Of a stretch of 64,000 bases of DNA, positions 17,777 to 26,701 are shown piece after piece. Under the pieces are notes generated by a model. The model worked only from the letters and a program-made list of their open reading frames with translations. It had not been told where the DNA came from and ran no database searches. Made by a program: the position numbers and the translations under genes. Position 1 is the stretch's first letter; every line of letters starts with the position of its first letter. The DNA lies in assembly GCF_001017125.1 (NCBI RefSeq), contig NZ_JXOJ01000001.1, forward strand, positions 204,133 to 268,132, read 5' to 3'. The DNA is from Methanoculleus sediminis. Lineage in GTDB: Archaea > Halobacteriota > Methanomicrobia > Methanomicrobiales > Methanoculleaceae.

Positions 17777-18970
17777 CTACCCGGACCCGGGAATATCTTC
17801 CCTGCCGGCTGCACGGGCGCTCCTCCGCATCATCACCGCAAAGATCCCGGTTCCGAGAAGACTTATCGCGCCGCCCACGTAGAAAACGGCGTCGATCCCG
17901 ATGTAGTCCATGAAGACGCCTCCCATCAGCGGCGCGATGATCATGCCGATCCCGAAGACCGTGTTGTAGGCACCCATCGAGGTTCCCATTCCTATCGTCC
18001 GGCCCGCATCGACCGTCAGGGCCATGATGGCCGGCTGCTGGATGGCGCCCCCGATACCGACGAGGGAGGTGATCACGAGCAGGGGGAGAAACGATCCCGA
18101 GAACGGAATCGCAGCGATCGCCAACGCTGTTATCGCCGACCCCGTGACGATCAGGGCGACCTTGTTGCCGGTATCGGTTACTCTCCCCATCGGCACCTGG
18201 AGGAGCGCCATCAGGAAGGTGTTCGCGGAGAGGACGACGCCCACCTCGGTGGGGCTGATCGCGATGAGCGGGCCGAAGACCGGGATGAAGACCATCATGC
18301 CTCCGCGCCCGAGGGCGCTGATGAAGGAGAAGACCATGACCCCCCGCATGATCGGGAGCATGAGGATCTCCCGCATCGGGACGGTGTTTCCTTCCTGAAC
18401 CGTGAACGTACCGCGTTTTGCCTCCGGGAGGGAGATTCCGACGAGGAGCGTGGCGAACGCCGAGAGGGCGGCCATGACGTAGAAGACCGAGTCCAACCCG
18501 AATGCATCATTCAGGAATCCTCCGAGCAGCGGCCCCATCCCCATCCCGAGGAACATCGAGATGGAGAAGTTCCCCATGTGGCTCCCCTCTTTTCCCTTCT
18601 CCGAGAGGTCGGCGACGTAGGCCATGGCTATCGGGACGACCATGGCCGACGCGAGGCCGTGGGCGAAGCGGACTGCCGTGAGCGAGTAGACGCTGTCGAC
18701 GATGATGTAAGCAAGCGACAGGACCGCGTAAGCGAACATGCCGATGAGGATGATCCATTTCCTCCCCCGGCGGTCCGATATCCGGCCGATGACGGGCATG
18801 AAGACCGACCGGGAGAGCGCGAAGGCTGAGAAGATGATGCCGAGCCAGATGCCGGTCGCGCCCAGGTTCTCCGCATAGATGGGCAGCAGCGGGCTGACGA
18901 TGCCGAGCCCGAGCATGGTGGCGAAGACGGAGATGAATAAGACGTTATAGATGCGTTTGGCGGTATTCAT
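17777..18970 (-). CDS. Major facilitator superfamily transporter
   Basis: A 397-residue protein with about 12 predicted transmembrane helices. MFS signatures include the loop 2-3 motif GRISDRRGRKWII (about residues 61-73) and its second-half counterpart MGRVTDTGNKVALI (about 261-274). It resembles drug/proton antiporters of the multidrug type; the substrate cannot be read from the sequence. No operon partner is evident. Confidence 0.9.
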   Translation of the reverse strand: MNTAKRIYNVLFISVFATMLGLGIVSPLLPIYAENLGATGIWLGIIFSAFALSRSVFMPVIGRISDRRGRKWIILIGMFAYAVLSLAYIIVDSVYSLTAVRFAHGLASAMVVPIAMAYVADLSEKGKEGSHMGNFSISMFLGMGMGPLLGGFLNDAFGLDSVFYVMAALSAFATLLVGISLPEAKRGTFTVQEGNTVPMREILMLPIMRGVMVFSFISALGRGGMMVFIPVFGPLIAISPTEVGVVLSANTFLMALLQVPMGRVTDTGNKVALIVTGSAITALAIAAIPFSGSFLPLLVITSLVGIGGAIQQPAIMALTVDAGRTIGMGTSMGAYNTVFGIGMIIAPLMGGVFMDYIGIDAVFYVGGAISLLGTGIFAVMMRRSARAAGREDIPGSG

Positions 18971-19087
18971 GCAGGTTACACTCGAATAAAGATCAGGCCC
19001 GCGAATCGGGTCTGCGGAGGTTGTTCTACAGTTGCAGGGAAAAGAGTTGGCGGTACTGCGGCATATATATTGGGTCGCCGGCCGGAA

Positions 19088-19924
19088 TCATGCCCGCCGC
19101 GCGACGCAGCACCACCGGTCGTAGAGCGGATCACGCCGGTTCTCGAAGACCTCGGTCTCCCGGCGCTGTCCGATGCACCATTCCTGCACTCTTGCCGCCT
19201 CTTCTTCCGTGCCGACGGTGATCAGCGCTTCATCGGTGAGGGCGAGGAGATTGGTGACGATCGATCTCCAGAGGGCCGTGTTGTAGGAGTAGATCTCCCC
19301 GACCATGAAGGCCGCCCCGAGAGGCACCGGCGCGATGTAGCGGGACGCCTTCTGCGCGTCGATGCACATGGTGTCGGAGGGCACGAGACGCCCTTTCGAG
19401 AGGCCGAGCGCGAGAAGGCCTGGGTCGTTGTCGTATGCGAGCGCCCGCACCCCTCCCGCCCGGAGAGCCGCGGTGCCGACCCCCGACCCGCAGCAGCAGT
19501 CGAGGCACGGGGTTCCCGTACGGTCGCCCCAGACCTCATCGAGGAGGTCGCGGATCTTCCCCTCCCGGTCGGGGCGCAGGTCTTCGAGGGCGGGGAACGT
19601 GGTCTCCAGCAGTTCCGCACTGTAGTACTCGCGGACCGCCGAGAGCCATGCCTCCCGGCTCTCCTGGTAGATGTCGCCGCCGACCGTCTCGAAGCACTCG
19701 ATGGCGGCGAGCGTCGGCTCCCGGAAGAGGAACGAGGCGGCGTGCCATCCCTCGTCGTCGTGAAGGGCGAGCGCCATCGGCTCCTCCTTCTCGTCGACCA
19801 GAAGACGGGCCTCGTCCGGCACGATCCGGAGCAGCAGGTTCGTGTATGAATCTACCGTCAGGTCCGCGAACGACGGTTCGACCAGCCGGCACCCACCGAT
19901 CTCGAGGATCTCCGCAACCTTCAC
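19088..19924 (-). CDS. SAM-dependent methyltransferase-like protein
   Basis: A 278-residue protein. The central Rossmann motif CCCGSGVGTAALRAGG followed by ALAYDNDP (about residues 132-155) is a class I S-adenosylmethionine-binding site. The N-terminal ~120 residues have no recognised domain. The start is a GTG that overlaps the stop of the upstream bactofilin-like gene by 4 bp; the longer open frame upstream merely shadows that gene. The substrate is unknown. The coupling to the polymer-forming protein suggests a joint role, which is inference. Confidence 0.78.
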   Translation of the reverse strand: MKVAEILEIGGCRLVEPSFADLTVDSYTNLLLRIVPDEARLLVDEKEEPMALALHDDEGWHAASFLFREPTLAAIECFETVGGDIYQESREAWLSAVREYYSAELLETTFPALEDLRPDREGKIRDLLDEVWGDRTGTPCLDCCCGSGVGTAALRAGGVRALAYDNDPGLLALGLSKGRLVPSDTMCIDAQKASRYIAPVPLGAAFMVGEIYSYNTALWRSIVTNLLALTDEALITVGTEEEAARVQEWCIGQRRETEVFENRRDPLYDRWCCVARRA

Positions 19925-20769
19925 GCCGTCCGCCTCTCGATCTTCATGCCGCCCGGCGCGCGGATGACCCCGTCCACGCGTGCGTCCTCGTGCAGGGTGA
20001 GACGCTTGCAGGAGACGTTCCCGAGGATATGCACCTCCTGCTCGATCGTCACGTCGCCGTCGCTCTGGATGTCGCCGTGAACGGCCGTACCTCTGGCGAC
20101 GCTCGCACCGTCGCGCGCATGAAGACTCCCGAAGATCGTCGTCTCCTCCCGGACGGCGATCGAGCCGGCGCGGATGTTCCCGTGCAGCCGGCATCCGGCC
20201 CCGACGGCCATCTTCTCCGGGACGGAGAACGTCTGCATGTTGAGGACGGCGCCGCCCGGGATCATCAGCGGCGTGGCACTGGGGGCCTCGTCGTCGCCGA
20301 AGAGTTTTTCGAGGACGGAACTCAGTTCTTCTTCCTTCTCGATCCCGAGGACGGCCACGAGGTACATCACGATGTAGATGATGACCGGCATCGGGTTCCT
20401 TATGGAGATCCAGCCCTTCGCTTCGAACCCGCGCTCGATCTGGACATTGTCCCCGATATCGAGGTCGCCCTTGACGACCAGCTTGCCCTGGATCTTTACC
20501 CCTTCGCCGAGGTAGGCATCCTCCTCGACGACGACGTCCCCGTTGATCTCGCACCAGTTGTCTATTCTGGCGTCGCCGCTCGCAACGATGTTGCCGTTGA
20601 TCTTGCTGAATTCACAGACCACGACGTCGTTGCCGAAGAGGCCGTAATCGATCCGGCACCGCTCGCCGATGACGATGTCCTGATCGGTCTTGAGCGTCCT
20701 CTCCTGGAGCTCGGTATGGTCCGGGAGAGCGCAGCTCTTGATCCAGTCGTGGTCTCCTGTCGTTTCCAT
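19921..20769 (-). CDS. Bactofilin-like polymer-forming protein (two beta-helix segments with a hydrophobic insert)
   Basis: A 282-residue protein built from short repeats with spaced Gly, Asp and hydrophobic residues (for example INGNIVASGDARIDNWCEINGD), the signature of right-handed beta-helix bactofilin-type folds. The two repeat blocks (about residues 30-120 and 180-275) are split by a hydrophobic segment at about 124-141 (MPVIIYIVMYLVAVLGI) that could be membrane-associated. It sits 16 bp after apgM and overlaps the methyltransferase start. Bactofilins form cytoskeletal filaments in bacteria; the archaeal role is unproven. Confidence 0.75.
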   Translation of the reverse strand: METTGDHDWIKSCALPDHTELQERTLKTDQDIVIGERCRIDYGLFGNDVVVCEFSKINGNIVASGDARIDNWCEINGDVVVEEDAYLGEGVKIQGKLVVKGDLDIGDNVQIERGFEAKGWISIRNPMPVIIYIVMYLVAVLGIEKEEELSSVLEKLFGDDEAPSATPLMIPGGAVLNMQTFSVPEKMAVGAGCRLHGNIRAGSIAVREETTIFGSLHARDGASVARGTAVHGDIQSDGDVTIEQEVHILGNVSCKRLTLHEDARVDGVIRAPGGMKIERRTA

Positions 20770-20785
20770 TTACCTGGTATAATCT

Positions 20786-22021
20786 TCATGCGCCATACTT
20801 ATGACTCTTATTAATTAGATCCAGGACGATCGGCATGAGATCGCGGCCGCGGATACGGTGGAGCCCGCCCTCAGCGCACGAGACCTCGTCGAATCGGTTC
20901 GTCCGGTCGGTCCGGACGCCCGGGCCCCTGATGACGACCGGAACCGGGTCGGCGCTGTGATCTTTGACCGAGCAGGGCGTGCTGTGGTCGGCGCAGATGA
21001 CGATCAGGGTCTCCTTGAGATCGAGCAGCGGCGCGAGCGCCTTATCGATCACTTCGATGAAGTCGCGTTTCTGGATGGCTTTGCCGTCGTGGCCGGCCTC
21101 GTCCGCGCCCTTGATGTTCATCAGCACGAAGTCCTTCCGGCCGAGTTCCCCTATCGCCGCCCTCACCTTGGCGTCGAGATCGGAGTCGATCGACCCGGTC
21201 GTCCCCGGCACCGGGATGTGCTCGAGCCCCACGACCTTCCCGATCCCGGAGATGAGGGTGGCCGCCGAGATGACGCTCCCGGAGAGCCCGTAGCGCTCGG
21301 GGAACTGCGGGAGCGCACCCATCTTCCCGGCGCCCCGGATCAGGAGGAGGTTTCCCGGCGGGAGTCCTTCCTCTATCCGCCGGACGTTTACCGGGTGATC
21401 GTAGAGGATCTCTCCCGACTGGCGGATGAACTCGTTGCAGGCATCGGCGGTCTTTCTGTCCGCCGGGTCGTCGGTGCAGGGCCGGATCGTGAGCGGCAGT
21501 ACTCCTTCTTTCTTCGGGTCGTTCGAGGAGACCTTGTCGCCGAGTCCTTCTCCGACGAGGGCGAGGGCCGCCCGGTGGCCGGCGCCCGCCTCGAACCGGA
21601 ACTCGAGACCGAGACCCGAGAGGTCGACGTTCTCCCGGATGGCCTCTGCAAGCGGTTCCGTCCCGGAGATCCGGCCGGCCCGGCGGTCGGTGACGAGGCC
21701 GTCCGCGTCCACGGTGGCGAAGTTGCACCGAAACCCGATCATCCCGGCGGTCATGTGGATGCCGGTTCCTTCGGCCTCGAGCGGGCCCCGACCGGTGTAG
21801 TACTCCTGCGGCGGGTAGCCGAGCAGGGCGAGGTGGGAGGTGTCGGACCCGGGCCGTATCCCGGGCGCGACGGAGTCCATGATCCCGCATACGCCTTCGG
21901 CGGCGATCCGGTCGAGAACCGGGGTCCGGGCGGCGCCGAGCGGGGTCAATCCGTCCAGCGCATCGCAGGGGCGGTCGGAGATCCCGTCCAGTACCAGGAA
22001 GAGAACCTTCTCAGCAATCAT
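20786..22021 (-). CDS. apgM: 2,3-bisphosphoglycerate-independent phosphoglycerate mutase, archaeal type
   Basis: Interconverts 3- and 2-phosphoglycerate in glycolysis/gluconeogenesis. The 411-residue protein belongs to the alkaline phosphatase superfamily: LVLDGISD (metal ligand Asp12), PGSDTSHLALLGY (nucleophile Ser62), DEAGHDGK near residue 309 and CADHSTPC near 344 supply the two-metal site. Length and motifs match archaeal ApgM. It follows a small unknown gene by 27 bp and precedes the bactofilin-like gene. Confidence 0.95.
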   Translation of the reverse strand: MIAEKVLFLVLDGISDRPCDALDGLTPLGAARTPVLDRIAAEGVCGIMDSVAPGIRPGSDTSHLALLGYPPQEYYTGRGPLEAEGTGIHMTAGMIGFRCNFATVDADGLVTDRRAGRISGTEPLAEAIRENVDLSGLGLEFRFEAGAGHRAALALVGEGLGDKVSSNDPKKEGVLPLTIRPCTDDPADRKTADACNEFIRQSGEILYDHPVNVRRIEEGLPPGNLLLIRGAGKMGALPQFPERYGLSGSVISAATLISGIGKVVGLEHIPVPGTTGSIDSDLDAKVRAAIGELGRKDFVLMNIKGADEAGHDGKAIQKRDFIEVIDKALAPLLDLKETLIVICADHSTPCSVKDHSADPVPVVIRGPGVRTDRTNRFDEVSCAEGGLHRIRGRDLMPIVLDLINKSHKYGA

Positions 22022-22048
22022 CGAGAACAGGTGAGATCCAGAACGTCA

Positions 22049-22558
22049 TTACTCTTCCCGGTGGGCGGCGGAGATCCAGGTTGCCGGGCAGCCCTTTCCC
22101 TTCTGGACGAGTGCCAGGCACCGCTCGATCCGGAGGAGGGCCTCTTCCGCGAGGGTTTCGCTCTCCTCGCGGCACTCCTCCCCGCACCCGAGCATGATGA
22201 GGATGTTGGCCGCCATGATTACGTCGGCCGAGAGACACCGGAGTTCTCCGGCGAGTTCCTCGCCGAGGACTCCTCGCATGTCGCACGCGGTGTTGTAGAG
22301 CTGGTGCGAGTACCGATCGAGCATCGCGTTCGAGGCGAGAACCCGGGCGCTGCCGCTCTCCCTCTCCCGGAGCTCGTCCCACTCCCGGTGGAACTGGACG
22401 AGTATCCTTCTGATGATCCCCCGGGCCATCGTCTCCCGCTCGTCGGGGCCCCGATGGTTTAGCACTACCCGGTTTGTCCGCCGGCCCTTCGCATGCCGCC
22501 CTTCGACCATCACCGCCATCACCTCCCTCTCGTATTCCGGCGGGGTATACCCCGTCAT
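22049..22558 (-). CDS. Conserved-looking hypothetical protein upstream of apgM
   Basis: A 169-residue soluble, mostly helical protein with several cysteines (CDM near residue 92, CGEEC near 124). No family is recognised. It is 27 bp upstream of apgM and probably heads the unit with apgM, bactofilin-like and methyltransferase genes. On the minus strand a TATA-like TTTTTAAAC lies near 22621-22629, which would place initiation about 40 bp upstream of the ATG. Codon use matches its neighbours. Confidence 0.7.
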   Translation of the reverse strand: MTGYTPPEYEREVMAVMVEGRHAKGRRTNRVVLNHRGPDERETMARGIIRRILVQFHREWDELRERESGSARVLASNAMLDRYSHQLYNTACDMRGVLGEELAGELRCLSADVIMAANILIMLGCGEECREESETLAEEALLRIERCLALVQKGKGCPATWISAAHREE

Positions 22559-22645
22559 AGAGCATATACCCTTCGTGCCGTTTCCGTCGGGTAAGCGAGG
22601 GGATGCGAAGGCACGGGGATTGTTTAAAAAAGTGAGCGGCGGGCC

Positions 22646-23239
22646 TTATACGGCCGCAACCTGCTCCAGTTTGGACTTGGTGAGCTCGACCCGGCGGATC
22701 GGGTAGATCGTCTTGACGACCTTGAAGATGTCCCGGGCCATGTCGCCGGAGACGATCTCCTTGACCAGGGTCTCGAAGTCGCTCTCGGCCGCTCTGGCGG
22801 CGAGGGCCTGCGAGATTGCCTGCCGTACGGCGTGGACCTGGCTCTGGTCGGCCCTCGAGAGGGTGAGACAGACGACCGTCACCCGCAGGAGTTTCTTATC
22901 CTTGCTGACGATCGGGTGGATGGTGTCGATGCGGGATGCCCGCCGCTTGACCATCGACCGGAGGTAGTCCCGGGTCACTTCGTGCCCGACGAACTCGGTG
23001 TACGCGGCGTCGCCTGCGACGTTGTTGATCTTGAACCTCATCTTGATGTGGGACTTGGAGTAGTCCTGCACGACTTCGCCGAGCGTCGCGGTCATGACGC
23101 GGCCGACCATGTTCTCGGGGTCGGCGGAGATGGCGTCGCCGATCTCGGCTTTGCCGAAGGCGTCGGGTACGTAGACACGGTACCACTTCTTGGCCTTCCA
23201 GCCTTCCAACCTTCTTCCAACCTGTTTCTTCTTTGCCAT
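22646..23239 (-). CDS. rps3ae: 30S ribosomal protein S3Ae (eS1)
   Basis: A 197-residue small-subunit protein with the typical opening MAKKKQVGRRLEGWKAKKWY and the TSVLKxx-like central beta domain. The upstream extension of the frame is rejected because the family begins at this Met and a ribosome-binding site (AGAAGTGAT) sits just before it. It is the last gene of the S15-DHH-Pcc1-S3Ae operon, 17 bp after pcc1. Confidence 0.96.
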   Translation of the reverse strand: MAKKKQVGRRLEGWKAKKWYRVYVPDAFGKAEIGDAISADPENMVGRVMTATLGEVVQDYSKSHIKMRFKINNVAGDAAYTEFVGHEVTRDYLRSMVKRRASRIDTIHPIVSKDKKLLRVTVVCLTLSRADQSQVHAVRQAISQALAARAAESDFETLVKEIVSGDMARDIFKVVKTIYPIRRVELTKSKLEQVAAV

Positions 23240-23256
23240 GGTATCACTTCTCTCTA

Positions 23257-23544
23257 TTATCGAATTTTCAGCCCATTTGATCCTGATTCCACTCCGGAAC
23301 TCTCCAGGCCGCTTACCCGCCGCTTCGATGCGGCGGCGCATACGTCCTCCGCTATCGCCAGGTTCATGAGGTAGTCGTCCACCGAGGCGATGATCGACCT
23401 GATCCTGGTTCCGTCGATCTCGGCCCGCACCCCGCCCTCGATCGCGGTAGTCCTGATCAGGGTGAGGTTGTCGGGTTCGAGTGCCGCGGCCACGCAGCCG
23501 GGGAGGCTGTGCGGGGTCTCGATGACGCCCTCGATCCGGATCAT
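23257..23544 (-). CDS. pcc1: KEOPS complex subunit Pcc1
   Basis: Pcc1 dimerises the KEOPS complex, which makes t6A37 on ANN-decoding tRNAs. The 95-residue protein begins MIRIEGVIETPH, and has the alternating pattern of the small alpha/beta Pcc1 fold and a C-terminal helix with NLAIAEDVCAA. The start overlaps the stop of the DHH gene (ATGA). The TsaC enzyme providing the threonylcarbamoyl-adenylate for the same pathway is at 30783-31358. Confidence 0.85.
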   Translation of the reverse strand: MIRIEGVIETPHSLPGCVAAALEPDNLTLIRTTAIEGGVRAEIDGTRIRSIIASVDDYLMNLAIAEDVCAAASKRRVSGLESSGVESGSNGLKIR

Positions 23545-24758
23545 GCGGGGATCGCCTCCAGGAGTTCCTGCCTGAACCGGTCGGCCTGATCGGCGGCGAC
23601 CCGGGCGCCGGCTCTCAGACGGTGTCCGCCGCCCTGGCCGCCGCATGCCTCCGCGATCGTTCGCATCACCGCCTCGAGGTCGAGGTCGATGCCCGGGGGG
23701 CAGCGTGCCGAGACGGAGCAGTGGTCGCCGATCCTGCCGATGACGAAGACGGGGCCGCTCTGGACGAAATCGTTTGCGAGCGCGTCCGCGACGTCGCTCG
23801 CGACTTCTCCGTCGTCCACCGCAAAGAGGGCGACGCGCTCGTCGAGCCGGCGCGCCCCGCGGATGCCGGCGATGACCGCCTGCCGGTAGCGGGCGGTGAT
23901 CTCCCAGGCTTCCTGGATCGCGTGGCTCGAGCGAAGACAGAGCGATGCGCCGATATCCCCGTTCCCTGCCTTGCCGCAGGCGTCGACGACGGCGGCAAGA
24001 TTCAGGGCCTCGTCGATCACCTCCCGGCCGAGGCTGTAGGTGGTTCCCCAGATCCCGCAGAGTGCGGAGACCGAGGCGTCCGGGGCGGCCGCGAGGACGA
24101 TCCGGGTGAGGAGCGACTCGATGTCCATGTCGTCCTCGTCGGTGACCTCTGCAACGAGCGTCCTCGCTCTGTCGGGAACGCCCGAGAACCCGGGGAGGTA
24201 GGGGTCGACGGCGAGCGCGAGCTGCTCGACGAGCCCTCTTCCCGGGAGGCGGAGGCCGCGGCGGGGCGTTATGAACCCGTTCGCGATGCCTTCGTTCACA
24301 ATCTCTTTGTTCGGGCCGTCGAGTGTCTGGCCGTCCCCGATGATCCCGAGGAGCGCGAGCCCCGCGAGATCCCGGTTGTCGCCCATGCGCTGGGCGACGA
24401 GGTAGGCCGCGCCGGCCGCCGAGATATCCCGGTCGCCGTCGATTCCGGCGAGGTGCGGGTTGACGTGGTAATCCCCCTCGAAACGGGGCAGGTGGTGATC
24501 CACCACCATGACGTCGCCGGGGAGGTCCGTGAGTGCCGATCCGAAGTCGCAGAGAAGCACGCTGCCGTCGCCGGGGAGGTCGTCCGTGGTGATGCCGGGG
24601 CGGATCCTCAGCCGGAACCGTCCGCCCTCGCGGAACATGGCGTGGCAGAGTATGGATGCGGCGGCTATACCGTCGGCATCGTGGTGCGCCAGCACCTCCA
24701 CGAACTCCTGCTCGAGCAGGTGGTCGGCCAGGCTTGCAACAGCGGCGTCAAGCGACAT
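23541..24758 (-). CDS. DHH-family phosphoesterase (archaeal RecJ-like)
   Basis: A 405-residue DHH-DHHA1 protein. Motif I is AHHDADGIAAAS (residues about 24-35), motif II is CDFGSAL near 70 and motif III is VVDHHLP near 85; the DHHA1 Gly-rich end GGQGGGHRLRAGA is near 378-389. Archaeal RecJ homologues act as single-strand nucleases, some as GAN bound to the replicative helicase. The location between S15 and Pcc1/S3Ae is a conserved archaeal arrangement. It begins 6 bp after rps15. Confidence 0.9.
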   Translation of the reverse strand: MSLDAAVASLADHLLEQEFVEVLAHHDADGIAAASILCHAMFREGGRFRLRIRPGITTDDLPGDGSVLLCDFGSALTDLPGDVMVVDHHLPRFEGDYHVNPHLAGIDGDRDISAAGAAYLVAQRMGDNRDLAGLALLGIIGDGQTLDGPNKEIVNEGIANGFITPRRGLRLPGRGLVEQLALAVDPYLPGFSGVPDRARTLVAEVTDEDDMDIESLLTRIVLAAAPDASVSALCGIWGTTYSLGREVIDEALNLAAVVDACGKAGNGDIGASLCLRSSHAIQEAWEITARYRQAVIAGIRGARRLDERVALFAVDDGEVASDVADALANDFVQSGPVFVIGRIGDHCSVSARCPPGIDLDLEAVMRTIAEACGGQGGGHRLRAGARVAADQADRFRQELLEAIPA

Positions 24759-24764
24759 GGGTCA

Positions 24765-25223
24765 TCAGCGGGTGAGCAGGATCTCCGCGGTCTCCGGTTT
24801 ATAGGTCCAGCCCTTCGGCATCCGTCCGGACTTGACGTAGTACTTGACCAGCCTGCGCACCTTGGACTCGGCGATCTGCAGCTGCCGCTTGTTATGGACG
24901 TCTTTGTTGTTCTCCGCAAGGTGTTTCCTGATCCCGAGCGCTTTCTGCATCAGGTTCCGGAGATCTTCGGGGATCTCGGATTCAAGTCCCTTCTCGCGGA
25001 GGATCTCGCTTATGCGCTTGCCGGTGGCGAGCTTGACGTCGGGGACGGCGTACCTGTCACGCAGCGCAAGGCCGATCTGGCTGGTCGACATGCCGTCTTT
25101 GCGAAGATCGACGATGATCTTCTCGATCTCTGCTATGTCCGTGTTGGACCACTCGGGTGCCTCCTTCCGGTAGGGTCGGACGGAACTGCTGGTTCCGCGA
25201 CGCCGAGCGTACATTCTTGCCAT
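24765..25223 (-). CDS. rps15: 30S ribosomal protein S15
   Basis: A 152-residue archaeal/eukaryotic-type S15 with the N-terminal extension MARMYARRRGTSSS and the 16S rRNA-binding helices (LMQKALGIRKHLAENNKD near residue 89). It has a strong ribosome-binding site, GGAGGTG, 6 bases before the ATG. First gene of the operon. Confidence 0.97.
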   Translation of the reverse strand: MARMYARRRGTSSSVRPYRKEAPEWSNTDIAEIEKIIVDLRKDGMSTSQIGLALRDRYAVPDVKLATGKRISEILREKGLESEIPEDLRNLMQKALGIRKHLAENNKDVHNKRQLQIAESKVRRLVKYYVKSGRMPKGWTYKPETAEILLTR

Positions 25224-25298
25224 TCATGCACCTCCGATAGATATACTATGTTAAGTCCAGAAAAGAGTCCTTTAACTGACTAATCTCTGTAATCCCGA

Positions 25299-25450
25299 GC
25301 CCTTGCGGGCAGTGCTTCCGGGAGCACGTCGGACTTACCATAGCCAGCACGTATTCGTGCTGCATCATATTCTCCGGGAGGAATCTTAAGGGTATCGTAT
25401 GGGTTGCGCGGCCCGCGCCCCCTTCCGGCGACAGGGGGGCGGGTGGGCCG
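25299..25450. other. Hairpin-dense noncoding stretch, possible structured RNA
   Basis: The gap between rps15 and tRNA-Gly has four perfect or near-perfect stems: GCCC-ttgc-GGGC (25299-25310), GTGCT-tccggg-AGCAC (25312-25327), AGCACG-tatt-CGTGCT (25346-25361), and a long G/C stem that pairs CGGCCC (25409-25414) with GGGCCG (25445-25450) and encloses runs of C and G. No reading frame is credible. It could be an RNA gene or overlapping terminators; I could not match it to a known RNA family. Strand is not determined. Confidence 0.5.
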
Positions 25451-25492
25451 AATGTTTAATCTGCTCCCGGGTCAACATGTATTGGTATCGGT

Positions 25493-25563
25493 GCGATAGT
25501 AGTCTAATGGTAGGACAGGGGCTTCCCAAGCCTCTAGTCCGGGTTCGATCCCCGGCTATCGCA
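25493..25563 (+). tRNA. tRNA-Gly (anticodon CCC)
   Basis: A complete cloverleaf without intron. The acceptor stem pairs GCGATAG with CTATCGC, the D arm includes TAATGGTAGGAC, the anticodon stem GGGGC/GCCTC holds the loop TTCCCAA with anticodon CCC, and the T arm is CCGGG-TTCGATC-CCCGG. The discriminator is A and CCA is not encoded. A TATA-like TTTAATC lies near 25455-25461, about 25 bp before the expected initiation point. Confidence 0.96.
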
Positions 25564-25823
25564 TGGGTTTTCCGAACTTTTCTTCCGGGTTTTTCGGGGT
25601 CGATCGTTCGATACGGTTCATGGCGCCGCGCGGGTCGAGGACTGCGGTTTTGGTCTCCCTCCGGGTGCGACCCGGCACCAGGGGTTAAACGGTTCTGATC
25701 GGCCGACCCAGGCAAATCCGTTCCGATCGTCGCGCCCAATCCGCCGGGCATGACATCCATGGCAGGCCCGGCGATGGAAGGCTTTAGACGATCTTTTAAC
25801 CTATCGTTCCTCAGCGATGTATC

Positions 25824-26627
25824 ATGATGGGGACTGCCGGTCCGGAAATCATGGCCGATGTGACGCTTGTCGATATTACGCCGGAGAGCATCGTCGATTA
25901 CGGCGTTTGCGGCTATAAAGACCTGAAAAAGCATCGAGAGCTGCGAAGGAAGATCGACTGGTTCGGGGAATACTACGCGAAAGGCCTGAGGATGAAGGCC
26001 CTCGTTTCGAAAGAACACGGCTACCAGGGCATGATCGAGTATATACCCGGCAGGTATGCGCACCGCCCCGTGGATGCGGATGGGTATCTGTTTATCCACT
26101 GCATCTTTGTCGGGTTCAGGAAGGAGTTCAAGGGGAAGGGCTATGCCTCCCTCATGATCGACGAGTGCATCCGGGAAGCCAGGGAGGCAGGGATGCATGG
26201 CGTTGCGGTCGTCGTGCGGGACGGGCCGTTCATGGCCGGCAGAGATATCTTCGTCAGGAAGGGATTCGTTCCGGCCGATGCGGCGGATCCGGACTTCGAA
26301 CTGCTGGCCCTCAAATTCAGTCCGGATACGAACGATCCCCGGTTCCGGGATATGAAGAAGCATCTTGAGGAGTACCGTGACGGCTTGTTCGTCATCCGCT
26401 CGGTGCAATGCCCGTACACCGAGAAGAACACGAACGCAATCCTCGAGTCCGCGAGGAGCAGGTTCAACCTCAAGGCCACGTTGATCGACCTGGAAGATTC
26501 GGATGCCGTTCAGAATTCCCCCTGTGCTTTTGGAACCTTCTGCATCGTGCACGACGGCAAGGTCATCAGCCACCATCCCATCAGCAACACCCGGTTTGAG
26601 AATATCATGAAGAAGAGGGTCGGGTAA
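25824..26627 (+). CDS. GNAT N-acetyltransferase with C-terminal YoaP-like domain
   Basis: A 267-residue two-domain protein. The N-terminal GNAT fold has the acetyl-CoA loop FKGKGYASLMIDECI (about residues 101-115). The C-terminal part (about 190-265, with VQCPYTEKNTNAILE) resembles the YoaP domain that often follows such acetyltransferases. The ATG at 25824 lies about 27 bp from a TATA-like CTTTTAAC (25793-25800), so translation may be leaderless; an internal ATG at 25851 is the alternative. Substrate unknown. Confidence 0.85.
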   Translation: MMGTAGPEIMADVTLVDITPESIVDYGVCGYKDLKKHRELRRKIDWFGEYYAKGLRMKALVSKEHGYQGMIEYIPGRYAHRPVDADGYLFIHCIFVGFRKEFKGKGYASLMIDECIREAREAGMHGVAVVVRDGPFMAGRDIFVRKGFVPADAADPDFELLALKFSPDTNDPRFRDMKKHLEEYRDGLFVIRSVQCPYTEKNTNAILESARSRFNLKATLIDLEDSDAVQNSPCAFGTFCIVHDGKVISHHPISNTRFENIMKKRVG

Positions 26628-26701
26628 CCGGTTCTCTTCGCTCTCCGGTTATCCGGTCGCCACCGCGGCCCGGCTTGCGCCGGCCCTCGTTTTGGCGAGG
26701 A

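Noticed and set aside
17679-17882. 67-residue frame with a good ribosome-binding site and TATA box
   Set aside because: It overlaps the MFS 3' end and has no family pattern; kept only as a possible transcript start.
20858-22462. 534-residue open frame antisense to apgM
   Set aside because: Shadow frame; no family motifs, while apgM on the minus strand has all its metal-site motifs.
23622-25283. 553-residue open frame antisense to the DHH and S15 genes
   Set aside because: High GC bias leaves antisense frames open; the minus strand carries recognisable conserved genes across the whole stretch.
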